A stretch of DNA of 37,896 bases from Opitutaceae bacterium (lineage in GTDB: Bacteria > Verrucomicrobiota > Verrucomicrobiia > Opitutales > Opitutaceae), in assembly GCA_005792355.1 (NCBI GenBank), contig SXSC01000411.1, positions 1-37,896 of the forward strand, written 5' to 3'. Position numbers and translations under genes: made by a program. Below are positions 1-8,653 of the stretch, piece after piece; position 1 is the stretch's first letter; every line of letters begins with the position of its first letter. The notes under the pieces were generated by a model that searched no databases, had not been told where the DNA came from, and saw only the letters and a list, made by a program, of their open reading frames with translations.

Positions 1-77
1 GCTCGGCTCCGCCACCGGGGGCTCCGGCCTGGAGGGTTGGTCTGCGCTCTTCGTTACTAGTTGGTTGGACATCTGGT
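1..77. other. Downstream flank of the GH106 gene, no gene recognised
   Basis: These bases lie beyond the stop codon of the GH106-like gene. They are GC-rich at the left end and contain a short CTCC/GGAG inverted match, but I see no convincing terminator with a T-tract and no coding segment that can be recognised in so short a piece. The left neighbour lies outside the window. Confidence 0.4.
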
Positions 78-2993
78 TCATTGGCTTTCGGGTTTACTAT
101 CCCGTGTCCAAGGAAATCGGTGGCGACATAGGACGTCCTTGTTCCGGGATTGTTGGTCGCCAATGAGGCGGTTGGCCCACGTATTGACCACGGTCACTTC
201 CAACTCGTTGCCCGCCGGGCGCAGCTTGTCCGTCACCTCCACCCGGAACGGCGGCGTCCATACAATCCCCAAGTCCACGCCGTTGATTTTGATCCGTGCC
301 AGCTTGTGCACGGCGCCCAGATCAATAAACACTTGTCGGTCGTTCTGCAGCCCGGCTGGCCGATCGAATTTCTTTCGGTAGACCGCCTCTCCCGAGTAGT
401 ACTTGATTCCCTCTTCGGCGCTCAGGTTCCACGCCGTGAGTTCTGGGAAGACCATCCGCTCCTTCGGCCCGCCCCAGGCCGGATCGAAAGTGACCTCGTA
501 GGGGCCGGCGAGTGGGCCGAGAATCCTCTCCTCCGCGAAGTTCATTTCACCCGACGCGGCCGCCTGGCGGGCACCTCCTCTCGTAAAGACCACGAAATAG
601 CTTCCCTGTGCGGCAAAGCGCAATGGAACCTCCACCGTACCGCCGCCCATCGTGAATTGCGGCAACGAACGGTGGGTGCCGGTCAAGGGATCCCACAGTT
701 CGGGTGCCGTACCGTCGGTGCGGAACGCACATTTGGTCTCCACCGCGGTGGCTTCGCGGTTGGACACAAAAAAGATATCCCGCTCCGCCGTGCGGCGCAG
801 GTGCCAACGCACTGGACCCGCCGAGGCGAAGACCGGCGGTGTGCCCCACTCCTGCAAAAGTGCGGCGGTGGAAGCATACGAGGGGTACATCTTGTCGGCG
901 CTGGCCGGCGCAGTGCTCTCCCCGCCCCAGACGATGCGACCCTTGCCCAGCCTGCGCTCAGTTACTTGCGCCGGAACCTCGCTTCCGCCCCAGATGCGGC
1001 GCGCCAACGTATTTACTCTTTCATCACACTGCGGATAGCCGGAGAGGCTGGGCGATTTGCCCGGGGGTGCGCCAATCACGGTGGCTCCGTCCCGTACGAG
1101 TTGCTCGATCGTCGCGAGTAACTCCGGCGTCATGGTCTTCCACGTCGGCAGGACCAGCAGACGGTACGAACTGCCCTCGGCAAACGCAATGCGGCCCCCT
1201 TCGACCTTAGAGCGAGACGCGAGAATGCGCGGACTGACCGCATCGAATCCATATCCCTTTTTCTCGCGCAACAGTCCCGTGCCTTGCATGGCATCCTCCG
1301 GCGGCAGGAAGATGTGCGGCGCGCCCTCCGGCGTGAGATAGAGTATGTCGGCGACGGATACTCCCTGACGCAGCATCTGCCCGCAGCGGGCGATGTACTC
1401 GTGGAACGGGCCGACCATCGGCCAAAAAGTCTGATGTCGGTGCCACTGGACGCCATAGGGTCCCATCGCCATTCCCGGCCTGGGGCCATCGCTTCCGAGC
1501 GGCTGGTGCTGGTACGTGTGGATGATGAAATCGTTGATGCCCATAGCCAACGCCCAGTCGGTCTGGTTCTTCATGCCAGCAGGGGAGTCCACAAAGCCGT
1601 GCTTGGGATGGGCGGTAAATGCCTCCGCCCGGACTACGGGGCGCCCCAGCGTGTGAGCGATCGAAGCCGCCTCGATGCAGCTGTACACGGTGTCGATGGT
1701 CCCGGACCAGAATTCGCAGGACGGGACATCGGCCACTGCGCCAAGATCCAGATCGCCGGCCGGGTTCATGTCGTAGAATTGGCTGGAATAGTAAAAGCCG
1801 TTCTCGTGGGCGAGCCGCCGGATCATCTGGGCGTGGTTCTGGATCACCAGTTCTTGAGCGGTTTGGCGGAGATCCCACAGGAAGCGCTCCGTCTTCTCCC
1901 GTGAGCTCACCACCCGTCCGCTGTAAGCGGGGAAGAACGGCAGTGGATCGTAACCCCGGCGCTGCTGGAACTCCGCGCGGAAGGCGCCGGACCAGTTCTG
2001 CGCACTGGATTCCCAACTGTCCAAATGCAAGGCCGTCCATCCCCGGCCTGGCTGGCGGTGGCCGACCTTGTCGATGAGCTTTCGGTGGAACTGTTCGAAA
2101 TGATAGGCGAAAGCCTCAGGGTTGAACCGGTCGGATTCAAAGCCGTGTCCGGGCGTAGGCGCGGGGCGTGTGGTCGCGCCGGTGCTGCGCGCGGCGAACC
2201 GCATGACGGTCCACTCGCCCGGTGGAATTTCCCAGTCGAGCGATCCGTCCTTCCGCAGATGCGGGGAAAGATCGAGCATCTTGGCGGGGTTGATGACCGC
2301 GTTCTGCGGCGGCTCCGGATATGCAGCCGATGACTCGATATATCTGGGTACATGCTTCCAGATGGAATAGGGCTGCGTATCGTAGAGGGCCTTGACGTCC
2401 AGCTGGTCGGTGGGAGCCGTCATGGCCGGGGTCGGAAAGGCCAGCACCGCGACGTCGGTGTGCCAGGCCTGCCGCTTCTCGGTCAGCTCGCGCGAGAGCC
2501 CCGCAAAGGGCGAGGGCCTGCGTGGTCCGGGAACCGGCAGAGTCGTGCTGATTCGACCCGGACCCTTGACTTGCACCACACTGGACTGGAGGTGCTGCAT
2601 CGACTGGGCGGGAGCGATCCAGGGACCGCCCGCCCCGCACCAGCCGGGTCCGGTACCGAGAATTATCTCCATACCCAACTTGTCGGCTAGGCGGACGGCG
2701 TGGGCAAAGTTGTCCTGCCACGCTTCGCTCATGAAATCCACCGGCCCGCGGGGTACGCCGATGTTGACCTCGAGAAGGAGGGCCTTGCGCAGGCCCGCCC
2801 GGTGCATCGCCTCGAGGTCGGCGGTCATGCCCTCCCGGGTTTGGTTTCCATCCATGAAATACCAATACACTCCGGGGCGGGCGGAATCCGGCGGTTGCGC
2901 AAACTGCGCCGCGAGCGTATCCGCGTGGCCGCGGACCGACAAGGCCGCCAGGCCCAGGGCGACCAGCGCCGCCCTGCGCACCCCGGCGGACAT
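78..2993 (-). CDS. GH106-like alpha-L-rhamnosidase, exported
   Basis: A protein of about 971 residues resembling GH106 enzymes, which hydrolyse alpha-L-rhamnosides. After a signal-peptide-like start (MSAGVRRAALVALGLAAL) come the family-like block VYWYFMDGNQTREGMTADLE, typical of enzymes that open with a conserved W/Y-x-F/W-x-DG strand, then LGTGPGWCGAGGPW. The C-terminal sugar-binding beta-sandwich ends with EVTVVNTWANRLIGDQQ, a hallmark of this family and of the GH2-type accessory domain. The start at 2993 is chosen because it gives a clean signal peptide. An alternative ATG at 3092 overlaps the sulfatase stop as ATGA, which would mean translational coupling and 33 extra residues. It is last in the isomerase-sulfatase-GH106 operon, so it probably acts on a rhamnose-containing, perhaps sulfated glycan. 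The family call rests on motif recognition; exact substrate is unknown. Confidence 0.82.
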   Translation of the reverse strand: MSAGVRRAALVALGLAALSVRGHADTLAAQFAQPPDSARPGVYWYFMDGNQTREGMTADLEAMHRAGLRKALLLEVNIGVPRGPVDFMSEAWQDNFAHAVRLADKLGMEIILGTGPGWCGAGGPWIAPAQSMQHLQSSVVQVKGPGRISTTLPVPGPRRPSPFAGLSRELTEKRQAWHTDVAVLAFPTPAMTAPTDQLDVKALYDTQPYSIWKHVPRYIESSAAYPEPPQNAVINPAKMLDLSPHLRKDGSLDWEIPPGEWTVMRFAARSTGATTRPAPTPGHGFESDRFNPEAFAYHFEQFHRKLIDKVGHRQPGRGWTALHLDSWESSAQNWSGAFRAEFQQRRGYDPLPFFPAYSGRVVSSREKTERFLWDLRQTAQELVIQNHAQMIRRLAHENGFYYSSQFYDMNPAGDLDLGAVADVPSCEFWSGTIDTVYSCIEAASIAHTLGRPVVRAEAFTAHPKHGFVDSPAGMKNQTDWALAMGINDFIIHTYQHQPLGSDGPRPGMAMGPYGVQWHRHQTFWPMVGPFHEYIARCGQMLRQGVSVADILYLTPEGAPHIFLPPEDAMQGTGLLREKKGYGFDAVSPRILASRSKVEGGRIAFAEGSSYRLLVLPTWKTMTPELLATIEQLVRDGATVIGAPPGKSPSLSGYPQCDERVNTLARRIWGGSEVPAQVTERRLGKGRIVWGGESTAPASADKMYPSYASTAALLQEWGTPPVFASAGPVRWHLRRTAERDIFFVSNREATAVETKCAFRTDGTAPELWDPLTGTHRSLPQFTMGGGTVEVPLRFAAQGSYFVVFTRGGARQAAASGEMNFAEERILGPLAGPYEVTFDPAWGGPKERMVFPELTAWNLSAEEGIKYYSGEAVYRKKFDRPAGLQNDRQVFIDLGAVHKLARIKINGVDLGIVWTPPFRVEVTDKLRPAGNELEVTVVNTWANRLIGDQQSRNKDVLCRHRFPWTRDSKPESQ

Positions 2994-3088
2994 GTACGTT
3001 GTCGGTCGTTCTCCCTCCCGAGGATCATGGCTGGTCGGCAGGTGGGAAGTGTCGCGCGAGAGATCGTATGTCGGGAGGAGCATGGGCT

Positions 3089-4657
3089 TCATGGCTGCCG
3101 GTTTTGCGGTGATGCGGGACCGGGCTGCGCCGGGACGGCCACCTGAGGGAGAAGATCATGGGGACGCCCTTTCAGGATGCCGGTGAAGGCATTCCAATTG
3201 CGCTGCCGGCGGGCCTCCCGGTCCCCCTCGCTGATGACCGCGCCGATGAGCGCCTGGTAAGGCACCCCCTGGTCGGCGTACTTTCGCATCCACTCGAGGG
3301 TCTTCCGGTGCAGCTCGGCGCGAAGTTCCGGCTGGTGGGGGGAGTTGAAGAGATTGTCTTTTTCCGACGGGTCGGCCTCCCGGTTGAAGAGGCAGTTCCA
3401 GCTGATTCCGTCCGGCTTCGAGAAGAACATCTCCCGGTAAAGCGAAGTGGTCCCTCCGCTGGTGTCGAAAGTATAGGTGTGCCGCCGGGTGTAGACGCCC
3501 CGGAAGTCGAGCGGGGGGAGGAACAGCGGCACCGAGTCGACCGCGTCGTCCCGCTCGGCCAGGATGGCGGCGGCGAGTTCGCGGCCATCGCAGGTCGCAG
3601 GCACCGGCAACCGCATCAGTCCAAGGAGGGTCGGCATGAGGTCGAGGGCGCCGACGAGCAGCTCGCTCACCCTCGGCCGCAGCACCCGCGGATAGCGCAC
3701 GAGCAACGGCACGCGCACGGACTCCTGCTCCGGCCGCATCTTGTTATGTACAAACCCATGGGAGTGGAGCGTGTCGCCGTGGTCCGAGGTGAACACCACG
3801 ATGGTGCGATCATCGATTCGCTGGGCCCGGAGCGCATCCATCAGCCAGCCGAATGCGCGGTCGATGCTGGTGACCATCGCCATGTGTCCCTGATAGATGC
3901 GGCGGTTGCGCGGCGTATCGGCCACGTTGTCCCGCAGTTTCAATGTGGCGGGATCGTAAAGCGCGAGGCAGTCCTCGGGGGCGGCGTAGGTTTCATGCCC
4001 GCCGCCCCAGTTGTGGGGCGGATGCCAGGAAAGAAACAAGGCGAAAGGCCGCTCCGCGTGTTTCTCGATAAACTCGATGGCCTGGCGGGTTTGGGCATAG
4101 GGCTCCCAATCGCCATAGCCCTGCTTGATCCCCTGGTCGTCCCAGTAGTAGGCGCGCTCGGCGTCGTAGACCAAGGTACAGTTGTTCGTCAGGAACTCGT
4201 GATCGAATCCGTAGCGGTAGGGTCCCGGAGGCACCGGACGATCCCGGTTGCCGCCGTACAGATGCCATTTGCCGTAATACCCCATCCGATACCCCTGGTC
4301 GCGCAGCACTTCACCGAAATATTTGCCTTCACCCGGCAGCATGCGCACGTCGTTCTCGAAGGCGCCGCTCTTCAACGGGTGCTGGCCCGACAGCAACAAA
4401 CCCCGATAGGGCGTGCAGATGGGGGCATTCGAGATGCAGTGGTTGAATCGCACGCCCTGCGCCGCCAGCCGATCAAGGTTCGGAGTCTTGACCTGGGCAT
4501 TGCCGTAACAGCCCATCATGTCCCAGGACTGTTGATCGCTGAACACGAACACGAGGTTGGGGCATTGGCCAGTCGTCGGGACCGGTCCCACCGCGGGGGC
4601 GGAGGACAACGGCGAAAACAGGCAGACGATCGGAATGAGCCACTGGTAGAGTTTCAT
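3089..4657 (-). CDS. S1-family sulfatase, exported
   Basis: A type I (formylglycine) sulfatase of about 522 residues that removes sulfate esters from sugars. Residues 1-23 form a signal peptide (MKLYQWLIPIVCLFSPLSSA). The metal-site strand FVFSDQQSWD lies near residue 37, and the maturation signature CTPYRGLLLSG starts at Cys81. Cys81 is the residue converted to formylglycine, so a maturase (FGE or anSME) is needed and is not in this window. GYYGKWHLYGG and FTSDHGDTLHSHG supply the other active-site and metal ligands. The start at 4657 is preferred over 4684 because it begins the signal peptide. It lies 72 bp after the isomerase-like gene and overlaps the possible upstream start of the GH106 gene by ATGA, so the three are likely co-transcribed. 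Subfamily and substrate cannot be read from the sequence. Confidence 0.9.
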   Translation of the reverse strand: MKLYQWLIPIVCLFSPLSSAPAVGPVPTTGQCPNLVFVFSDQQSWDMMGCYGNAQVKTPNLDRLAAQGVRFNHCISNAPICTPYRGLLLSGQHPLKSGAFENDVRMLPGEGKYFGEVLRDQGYRMGYYGKWHLYGGNRDRPVPPGPYRYGFDHEFLTNNCTLVYDAERAYYWDDQGIKQGYGDWEPYAQTRQAIEFIEKHAERPFALFLSWHPPHNWGGGHETYAAPEDCLALYDPATLKLRDNVADTPRNRRIYQGHMAMVTSIDRAFGWLMDALRAQRIDDRTIVVFTSDHGDTLHSHGFVHNKMRPEQESVRVPLLVRYPRVLRPRVSELLVGALDLMPTLLGLMRLPVPATCDGRELAAAILAERDDAVDSVPLFLPPLDFRGVYTRRHTYTFDTSGGTTSLYREMFFSKPDGISWNCLFNREADPSEKDNLFNSPHQPELRAELHRKTLEWMRKYADQGVPYQALIGAVISEGDREARRQRNWNAFTGILKGRPHDLLPQVAVPAQPGPASPQNRQP

Positions 4658-4729
4658 CTGGGAAGGGTTAGAAAGTCGGGCCACTAGGGAGAATTGCCGC
4701 GGAACGGGGACGCGGAGAGCGTCGGTGCG

Positions 4730-6196
4730 CTAGCACACGCGCACGACCTGCATCCCGAGCAGCGCGCCTAGTTTTTCGAGTTGGGGCGTGAGGTGGCCGA
4801 CCCCGACGGCACAATGGTGCGCGGGACCGTGCGAATTCCAGCGCGTGACAAAGTCCCGCGCACCGCAGCTGAAGCGGTAGCGGCTGTTGGTGTTGCCGAT
4901 CTCGAGGATCGGGCCGGGCACCGACTCCGCCTCGGCACAGAGCAGGGCCAGTTTTCCCCCACCCGCCTCGATGACCGAAAGCAGCGTCACCGGGCCGTGC
5001 TTCACCGCCATCTCGACAGAAACCCCGCGGCCCACCATGCCGTGGTAGACTTTCAACGGCCGCACCTTGGTCTTGCCCTGCGCGATCGCGATGTGGCCCG
5101 GGCCGTCGTGGCCCATAAGGACGACGTCGTCGTTGAAATCCATCGCGTAGTATTCGGTGAAAGAGCCCCCCACGCCGAACAGGTCGAGGATCTTCATCGC
5201 CTGCACGTTCTTCACCTCATACTCGCCGGCGACGGGCACACCGCGCGCGGTGAGGAGCGTCGTGCCGAGGATGATCGAGGCGAGGGTGGCCTCGTTTTCA
5301 GCGACGCCCGTACCCTTGTAGAAATACGCCATGGAGCCGAGTCGGTGCTCCGCGACCAGGCGATCCAAGGCGACCGAGGTACACGCCGCCTGCTCCAGAT
5401 CCTCGCGAGCGCAATCCGACTGCACGTCGAAGACGTCGTGGAATTCGCGCCAGCGTGCAGCCACAGCCTGTGCGGTGACTTCACGACGGAAGGCCGCGAG
5501 TTCATCCACCTCCAGCATCTCGATATGCGTGCCAAAGACCGCACACTGCAGGGTAACATCAGAATAGATATCGAGCATCCCGCTGTAATAGTGCCCCATG
5601 AGCCCGAGCCGGTTTTCGGCCATCGCCGCCGCCACGCGCGCCGCTTCCACCCACTGGTCGACTTCGTTCCAGCAAACCGGATCTCCCTCCATGACGCCGG
5701 TCACCTGATGGAAGCAGACGTTGGCCCGCTTGAAAACGTTGGCGATCTCCGGGACCGGACAGGCCCCGCAGTGAGCGAGCCATTCGCCCGTCATCTGCGT
5801 GCGGTCGCCGAGGGCATTAAAGGTCGCGTAATCAATCGCCGGCTCCGGCGCCAGGTTCAGGACGATCACCGGGACTTTGGCCCGTCGGACCACGGGCAGC
5901 ACTGTCGAGGAGAGCGCGTAGGTCGTGACGTGAAGGAAAATCAGGTCGACGTCCTGGCGCCGAAACTCCCGGCCAGCCGCGTACGCGCGATCGGGCGTGT
6001 CCACCAACCCAAGGTTCACCACCTCCACCCCCGGCCGCACCAGCTTCTGTTCGACCCGCCCGAGATAACCCTCGAGCCGTTCCTTCAGCCCGTGGAACTG
6101 CGGCCAATAGGCATCCAGACCGATGCCGAACAGGCCGATCCGAACGGGCGCGACGGCGGGAGAAATCATCCCTGCGGACATTGCAGAAAAACGCAT
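4730..6196 (-). CDS. L-arabinose/L-fucose isomerase-like protein
   Basis: A cytoplasmic protein of 488 residues of the L-arabinose/L-fucose isomerase superfamily, enzymes that interconvert aldoses and ketoses. It begins with a Rossmann-like strand (RIGLFGIGLDAYWPQFHGLKE), has LIFLHVTTYALSSTVLPVV and GLMGHYYSGMLDIYSDVTLQ, which resemble the AraA fold, and ends with a block containing GHLTPQLEKLGALLGMQVV. The start at 6196 is fixed by an AAGGAG Shine-Dalgarno seven bases upstream; the open frame extends further to 6313 but without support. It is first in the operon with the sulfatase and GH106 genes and is divergent from an AraC regulator. Because the downstream enzymes release rhamnose, an L-rhamnose, L-fucose or L-arabinose substrate is all possible. 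No rhaA, rhaB or rhaD homologue is present in the window. Confidence 0.75.
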   Translation of the reverse strand: MRFSAMSAGMISPAVAPVRIGLFGIGLDAYWPQFHGLKERLEGYLGRVEQKLVRPGVEVVNLGLVDTPDRAYAAGREFRRQDVDLIFLHVTTYALSSTVLPVVRRAKVPVIVLNLAPEPAIDYATFNALGDRTQMTGEWLAHCGACPVPEIANVFKRANVCFHQVTGVMEGDPVCWNEVDQWVEAARVAAAMAENRLGLMGHYYSGMLDIYSDVTLQCAVFGTHIEMLEVDELAAFRREVTAQAVAARWREFHDVFDVQSDCAREDLEQAACTSVALDRLVAEHRLGSMAYFYKGTGVAENEATLASIILGTTLLTARGVPVAGEYEVKNVQAMKILDLFGVGGSFTEYYAMDFNDDVVLMGHDGPGHIAIAQGKTKVRPLKVYHGMVGRGVSVEMAVKHGPVTLLSVIEAGGGKLALLCAEAESVPGPILEIGNTNSRYRFSCGARDFVTRWNSHGPAHHCAVGVGHLTPQLEKLGALLGMQVVRVC

Positions 6197-6320
6197 TGGA
6201 GAACTCCTTGGTTCAATTTTGTCTGGGGTGGCAGCGCGCATCTTGGGGTTTCTTGAATGCTGAGAATACACGATTGATGCAGCCGTTGGAATAGCGTTAC
6301 TGATCATTTTCATATACTAA
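6197..6320. promoter_or_regulatory. Divergent promoter region, isomerase operon and araC
   Basis: This 124-bp gap separates the isomerase-like gene (minus) from the AraC gene (plus) and must hold both promoters. It carries two copies of TGGGGT on the plus strand (6224-6229 and 6244-6249), 20 bp apart, within slightly larger similar blocks (GTCTGGGGTGGC, ATCTTGGGGTTTC). Direct repeats two helical turns apart suit an AraC-type dimer, but the repeats are short. The AT-rich stretch CATTTTCATATACTAA lies directly before the araC start. Confidence 0.4.
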
Positions 6321-7232
6321 ATGCCCTTTCCCCATTCCGACTACTTTCGTTACTTTTCGCCCTCGCGCGACATCAAGGCGTGGGGACTGGGCGTGACCGC
6401 CGCTGGCTTCACGCATGTCAAGCCCGGCAGCAGTTACCCGCCTGGCCACCACCCGACCGACCACGACTTTGCCTGGGAGCACGGCCGCATCCTGGAGGCG
6501 CTGCAAATCGTGTTGATCGTTTCCGGCAGCGGTACGTTTGAGATGAGCGGGGGTGGCGCCAAACCGCTCGTTTCGGATTCGGTGTTCGCGATCTTGCCGC
6601 GGACCTGGCATCGCTACCGCCCCAACGTTGCCACTGGCTGGGTCGAGTCATGGGTCGAGGTGCAGGGTCCCGTCATCGCCGAGTTACTCCGCAAAGGAGT
6701 GTTCTCCAAAGAAAGCGTCGTGCGCTCTGGCGCCACGGCCGCTGGACTTGATGCGGCCCTGGAGGCGTTGCATGCGATCGCCCGAGACGCGGGCCCTGGA
6801 TTCAACCCCGAACTCTCCGCCCACGCGCTGGCTGTAGTCGCAGCCTGGCGGCGAATCGGGATGATCCAAGAGGAACAGCCCCAAGCGCGACGTGCGGTCG
6901 TCGCCGCGGAACGGTACCTCGCCGATCATTTTTCCGAGCCGGTCAATGTGCAGGCCCTCTCGAAGAAGCTCGGGATGGCCTACTCTCACTTTCGCCGGGA
7001 ATTTCAGCACCACACCGGTTTCGCACCGTGGCGATATGTCTTGCACCTACGTTTGAGCCGGGCTCGGCGCATGCTCGTTTCTAGCCAAAGCACTCTCGAA
7101 GATATTGCCGCGCGGCTTGGTTTCAGTTCCCCCTTCCACTTTTCCGCGGCATTCAAGCGCACCTACGGCGTATCGCCGAACCAGTGGCGCAAAGAGATGC
7201 GCACGCACTCCCGGTCCGGAGGGCCTGCGTGA
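6321..7232 (+). CDS. AraC-family transcriptional regulator
   Basis: A regulator of 303 residues. The N-terminal half looks like a cupin-type sugar-sensing domain (GHHPTDHDFAWEHGRILEALQIVLIVSGSGTFEM, given here in pieces: HHPTDHDF, YRPNVATGWVESWVE). The C-terminal ~100 residues form the double helix-turn-helix: the first HTH in VNVQALSKKLGMAYSHFRRE, the second in LEDIAARLGFSSPFHFSAAF, then the AraC signature tail KRTYGVSPNQWRKEMR. The divergent arrangement with the isomerase-sulfatase-GH106 operon suggests it controls that operon and perhaps itself in response to the released sugar; this is inference. It ends just before a strong hairpin shared with the convergent SGNH gene. Confidence 0.9.
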   Translation: MPFPHSDYFRYFSPSRDIKAWGLGVTAAGFTHVKPGSSYPPGHHPTDHDFAWEHGRILEALQIVLIVSGSGTFEMSGGGAKPLVSDSVFAILPRTWHRYRPNVATGWVESWVEVQGPVIAELLRKGVFSKESVVRSGATAAGLDAALEALHAIARDAGPGFNPELSAHALAVVAAWRRIGMIQEEQPQARRAVVAAERYLADHFSEPVNVQALSKKLGMAYSHFRREFQHHTGFAPWRYVLHLRLSRARRMLVSSQSTLEDIAARLGFSSPFHFSAAFKRTYGVSPNQWRKEMRTHSRSGGPA

Positions 7233-7287
7233 TATATGTTTGTTGTTGGTTCGTCAGAATCCGGGCTTCCGGCGAACGGGTTTCAGT

Positions 7288-7308
7288 CCGACGGACGGCG
7301 TCCGTCGG
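7288..7308. terminator. Hairpin between convergent genes
   Basis: A perfect 9-bp stem, CCGACGGAC-GGC-GTCCGTCGG, with a three-base loop lies in the 82-bp gap between the stop of the AraC gene (7232) and the stop of the SGNH hydrolase gene (7315). There is no T-run on either side, so if it terminates it is not a classic intrinsic terminator. Its place between converging genes fits a bidirectional transcription stop. Confidence 0.55.
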
Positions 7309-7314
7309 GTGAGT

Positions 7315-8205
7315 TTACAGGGAAAGGAGACGCACCACGAGCGGTTGTAGTTTGGCGGCGAAGAATTCGTAGCCGCTGTCCTGGGTCAGGTGGATATTGT
7401 CCGATTGGAAGAGCCCCCGTTTGAGCGTGCCGTCCGGCGCCGTCGTCTCGCGCCAGAGATCCAGCACCTGTACCTGGGGGTCGCGGGCAAGTTGCAGCGC
7501 ATCGATCGCGGCGTTGGTTTGCCTGATGTCCTCGTAGAAAGGGTGCCCCGGCGCGTGCGCTGGAAATATCTTCACTGCGATCAGCGGCGCGTGCGGGAAA
7601 CTGCCGCGAAGGTTGGCGACGCACGCCTTGACCCCCTGCGCGGCGGCGGCGACGCCCGTCTCCCGCGTGAAAAACATGTTGTTGTTGCCGATGAGCAGAA
7701 CGACGAGGCGCGGCTCGAGACCGGCGACCCCGCCGTGGTCGAGGCGCCAGAGCACGTTCTGCGTTTTGTCGCCGGCGATGCCGAGGTTAATGGTCTGGTA
7801 GCGGCCAAAGTGTTTTTGCCACGCAGCGTTGAGCGGCTTGCCGTCCAGCACACTCCCCCATTGCTGGGTGATGCTGTCGCCGACCAGGAGGATGTCGATC
7901 GGCCCGCGATTGGCCTGCACGTGTTGCACCAGTTTCGTGTGGGACTCCAGCCAGCGAGTGCCGCCCCAATGCCCGGCGGACGGAGTGACGGGCCACAGGG
8001 CCGGCTGATGTTTCTTCTCATCCGCGCCCGGCCGCCGTTCGTGCTCCGGACGCAGGACGTAGTTTGTTTCCGCTTCGGTCAGCGGCCAGCCGGCGGGCTG
8101 CGGTTCGGCGGCGGACGCCACGGCCAACGCGAGCAGCAGAGCGGAAAAGAGCGGGGCGATTCTCCGGTTCAGCCAGGACGGGCGGAAGCAGCAGGGAGCA
8201 GGCAT
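7315..8205 (-). CDS. SGNH/GDSL-family hydrolase, exported
   Basis: A protein of 296 residues with a signal peptide (hydrophobic core APLFSALLLALAVASAA, cleavage before EPQPAG). The SGNH blocks are in order: block I LLVGDSITQQWG with the nucleophile Ser, block II INLGIAGDKTQN with Gly, block III VVLLIGNNNMFF with Asn, and block V QSDNIHLTQDSG with the catalytic Asp and His. It matches the platelet-activating-factor acetylhydrolase-like branch, common next to polysaccharide-degrading genes, where such enzymes often remove acetyl groups from sugars; that role is an inference here. It is a single gene on the minus strand, convergent with the AraC gene, with a short perfect palindrome about 60 bp upstream of its start. 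Confidence 0.88.
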   Translation of the reverse strand: MPAPCCFRPSWLNRRIAPLFSALLLALAVASAAEPQPAGWPLTEAETNYVLRPEHERRPGADEKKHQPALWPVTPSAGHWGGTRWLESHTKLVQHVQANRGPIDILLVGDSITQQWGSVLDGKPLNAAWQKHFGRYQTINLGIAGDKTQNVLWRLDHGGVAGLEPRLVVLLIGNNNMFFTRETGVAAAAQGVKACVANLRGSFPHAPLIAVKIFPAHAPGHPFYEDIRQTNAAIDALQLARDPQVQVLDLWRETTAPDGTLKRGLFQSDNIHLTQDSGYEFFAAKLQPLVVRLLSL

Positions 8206-8263
8206 GCGAATTGGTTCTTGGATCGGGAAGCCTGATAATACGGTAGAGTGGCGTGGCGCGTCT

Positions 8264-8282
8264 TGTCGTTAGAATAACGACA
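8264..8282. promoter_or_regulatory. Perfect palindrome upstream of SGNH gene
   Basis: TGTCGTTA-GAA-TAACGACA is an exact 8-bp inverted repeat with a three-base spacer, centred about 68 bp upstream of the SGNH hydrolase start. Size and symmetry suit a dimeric repressor operator, but a small transcript hairpin is equally possible. I found no second copy in the window. Confidence 0.4.
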
Positions 8283-8341
8283 CTCAGCTGGCTACCTCGC
8301 CCAGCGTCTTCTCGAACGAGATCTCTCCTAAGTCAGGGGTT

Positions 8342-8420
8342 GCACCGCAGAGACGGCGGAGGTCGCAGAGGTCGGAAAGCGGAGGATATTCTCTGCGATC
8401 GGCTTGGGTCTCTGCGGTGC
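8342..8420. repeat. Hairpin-forming GCAGAG-type intergenic repeat
   Basis: The outer arms GCACCGCAGAGA (8342-8353) and TCTCTGCGGTGC (8409-8420) are perfect 12-bp inverted repeats. Inside them CGCAGAG (8364-8370) and CTCTGCG (8391-8397) form a second inverted pair. The left half reads as loose tandem repeats of a GCAGAG-like unit and the right half as their inverse. The design parallels the CCCACGGAA element at 30359-30426, so both may belong to a class of non-coding intergenic elements. Confidence 0.6.
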
Positions 8421-8653
8421 TCCCTGCCTTGGTCCCGTCCCAACGTCGGAAGAAGAGGCCTGGAATTTGGCTGAGGAGGATCGCGCGCTCCCAATCCGAT
8501 ACAATCACTACAGCCAACGCGCGGATCGGGCCGTCGGTTCTGCGCCGCGCGTGTCCGCCCGACATGGCCTTGTCGTTCCAACAATCGGCTTCCACCTCCG
8601 CCCAGCCCATGGCGGACAGGCGTGCGCATTCCCCGCGCGGCCGAGCTCGGAAG
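8421..8653. other. Gene-free stretch, no feature recognised
   Basis: Between the hairpin repeat and the end of the nucleotidyltransferase partner gene I find no coding segment with recognisable family motifs. An open frame runs through it on the minus strand (8284-8775), but it reads through the repeat and overlaps the partner gene, so I treat it as spurious. It may hold remnants too eroded to recognise. Confidence 0.35.

Noticed and set aside
6224-6249. Direct repeats of TGGGGT as a definite AraC operator
   Set aside because: Only six identical bases and one locus; not comparable with the 38-bp conserved pair, so kept as a remark in the promoter entry.
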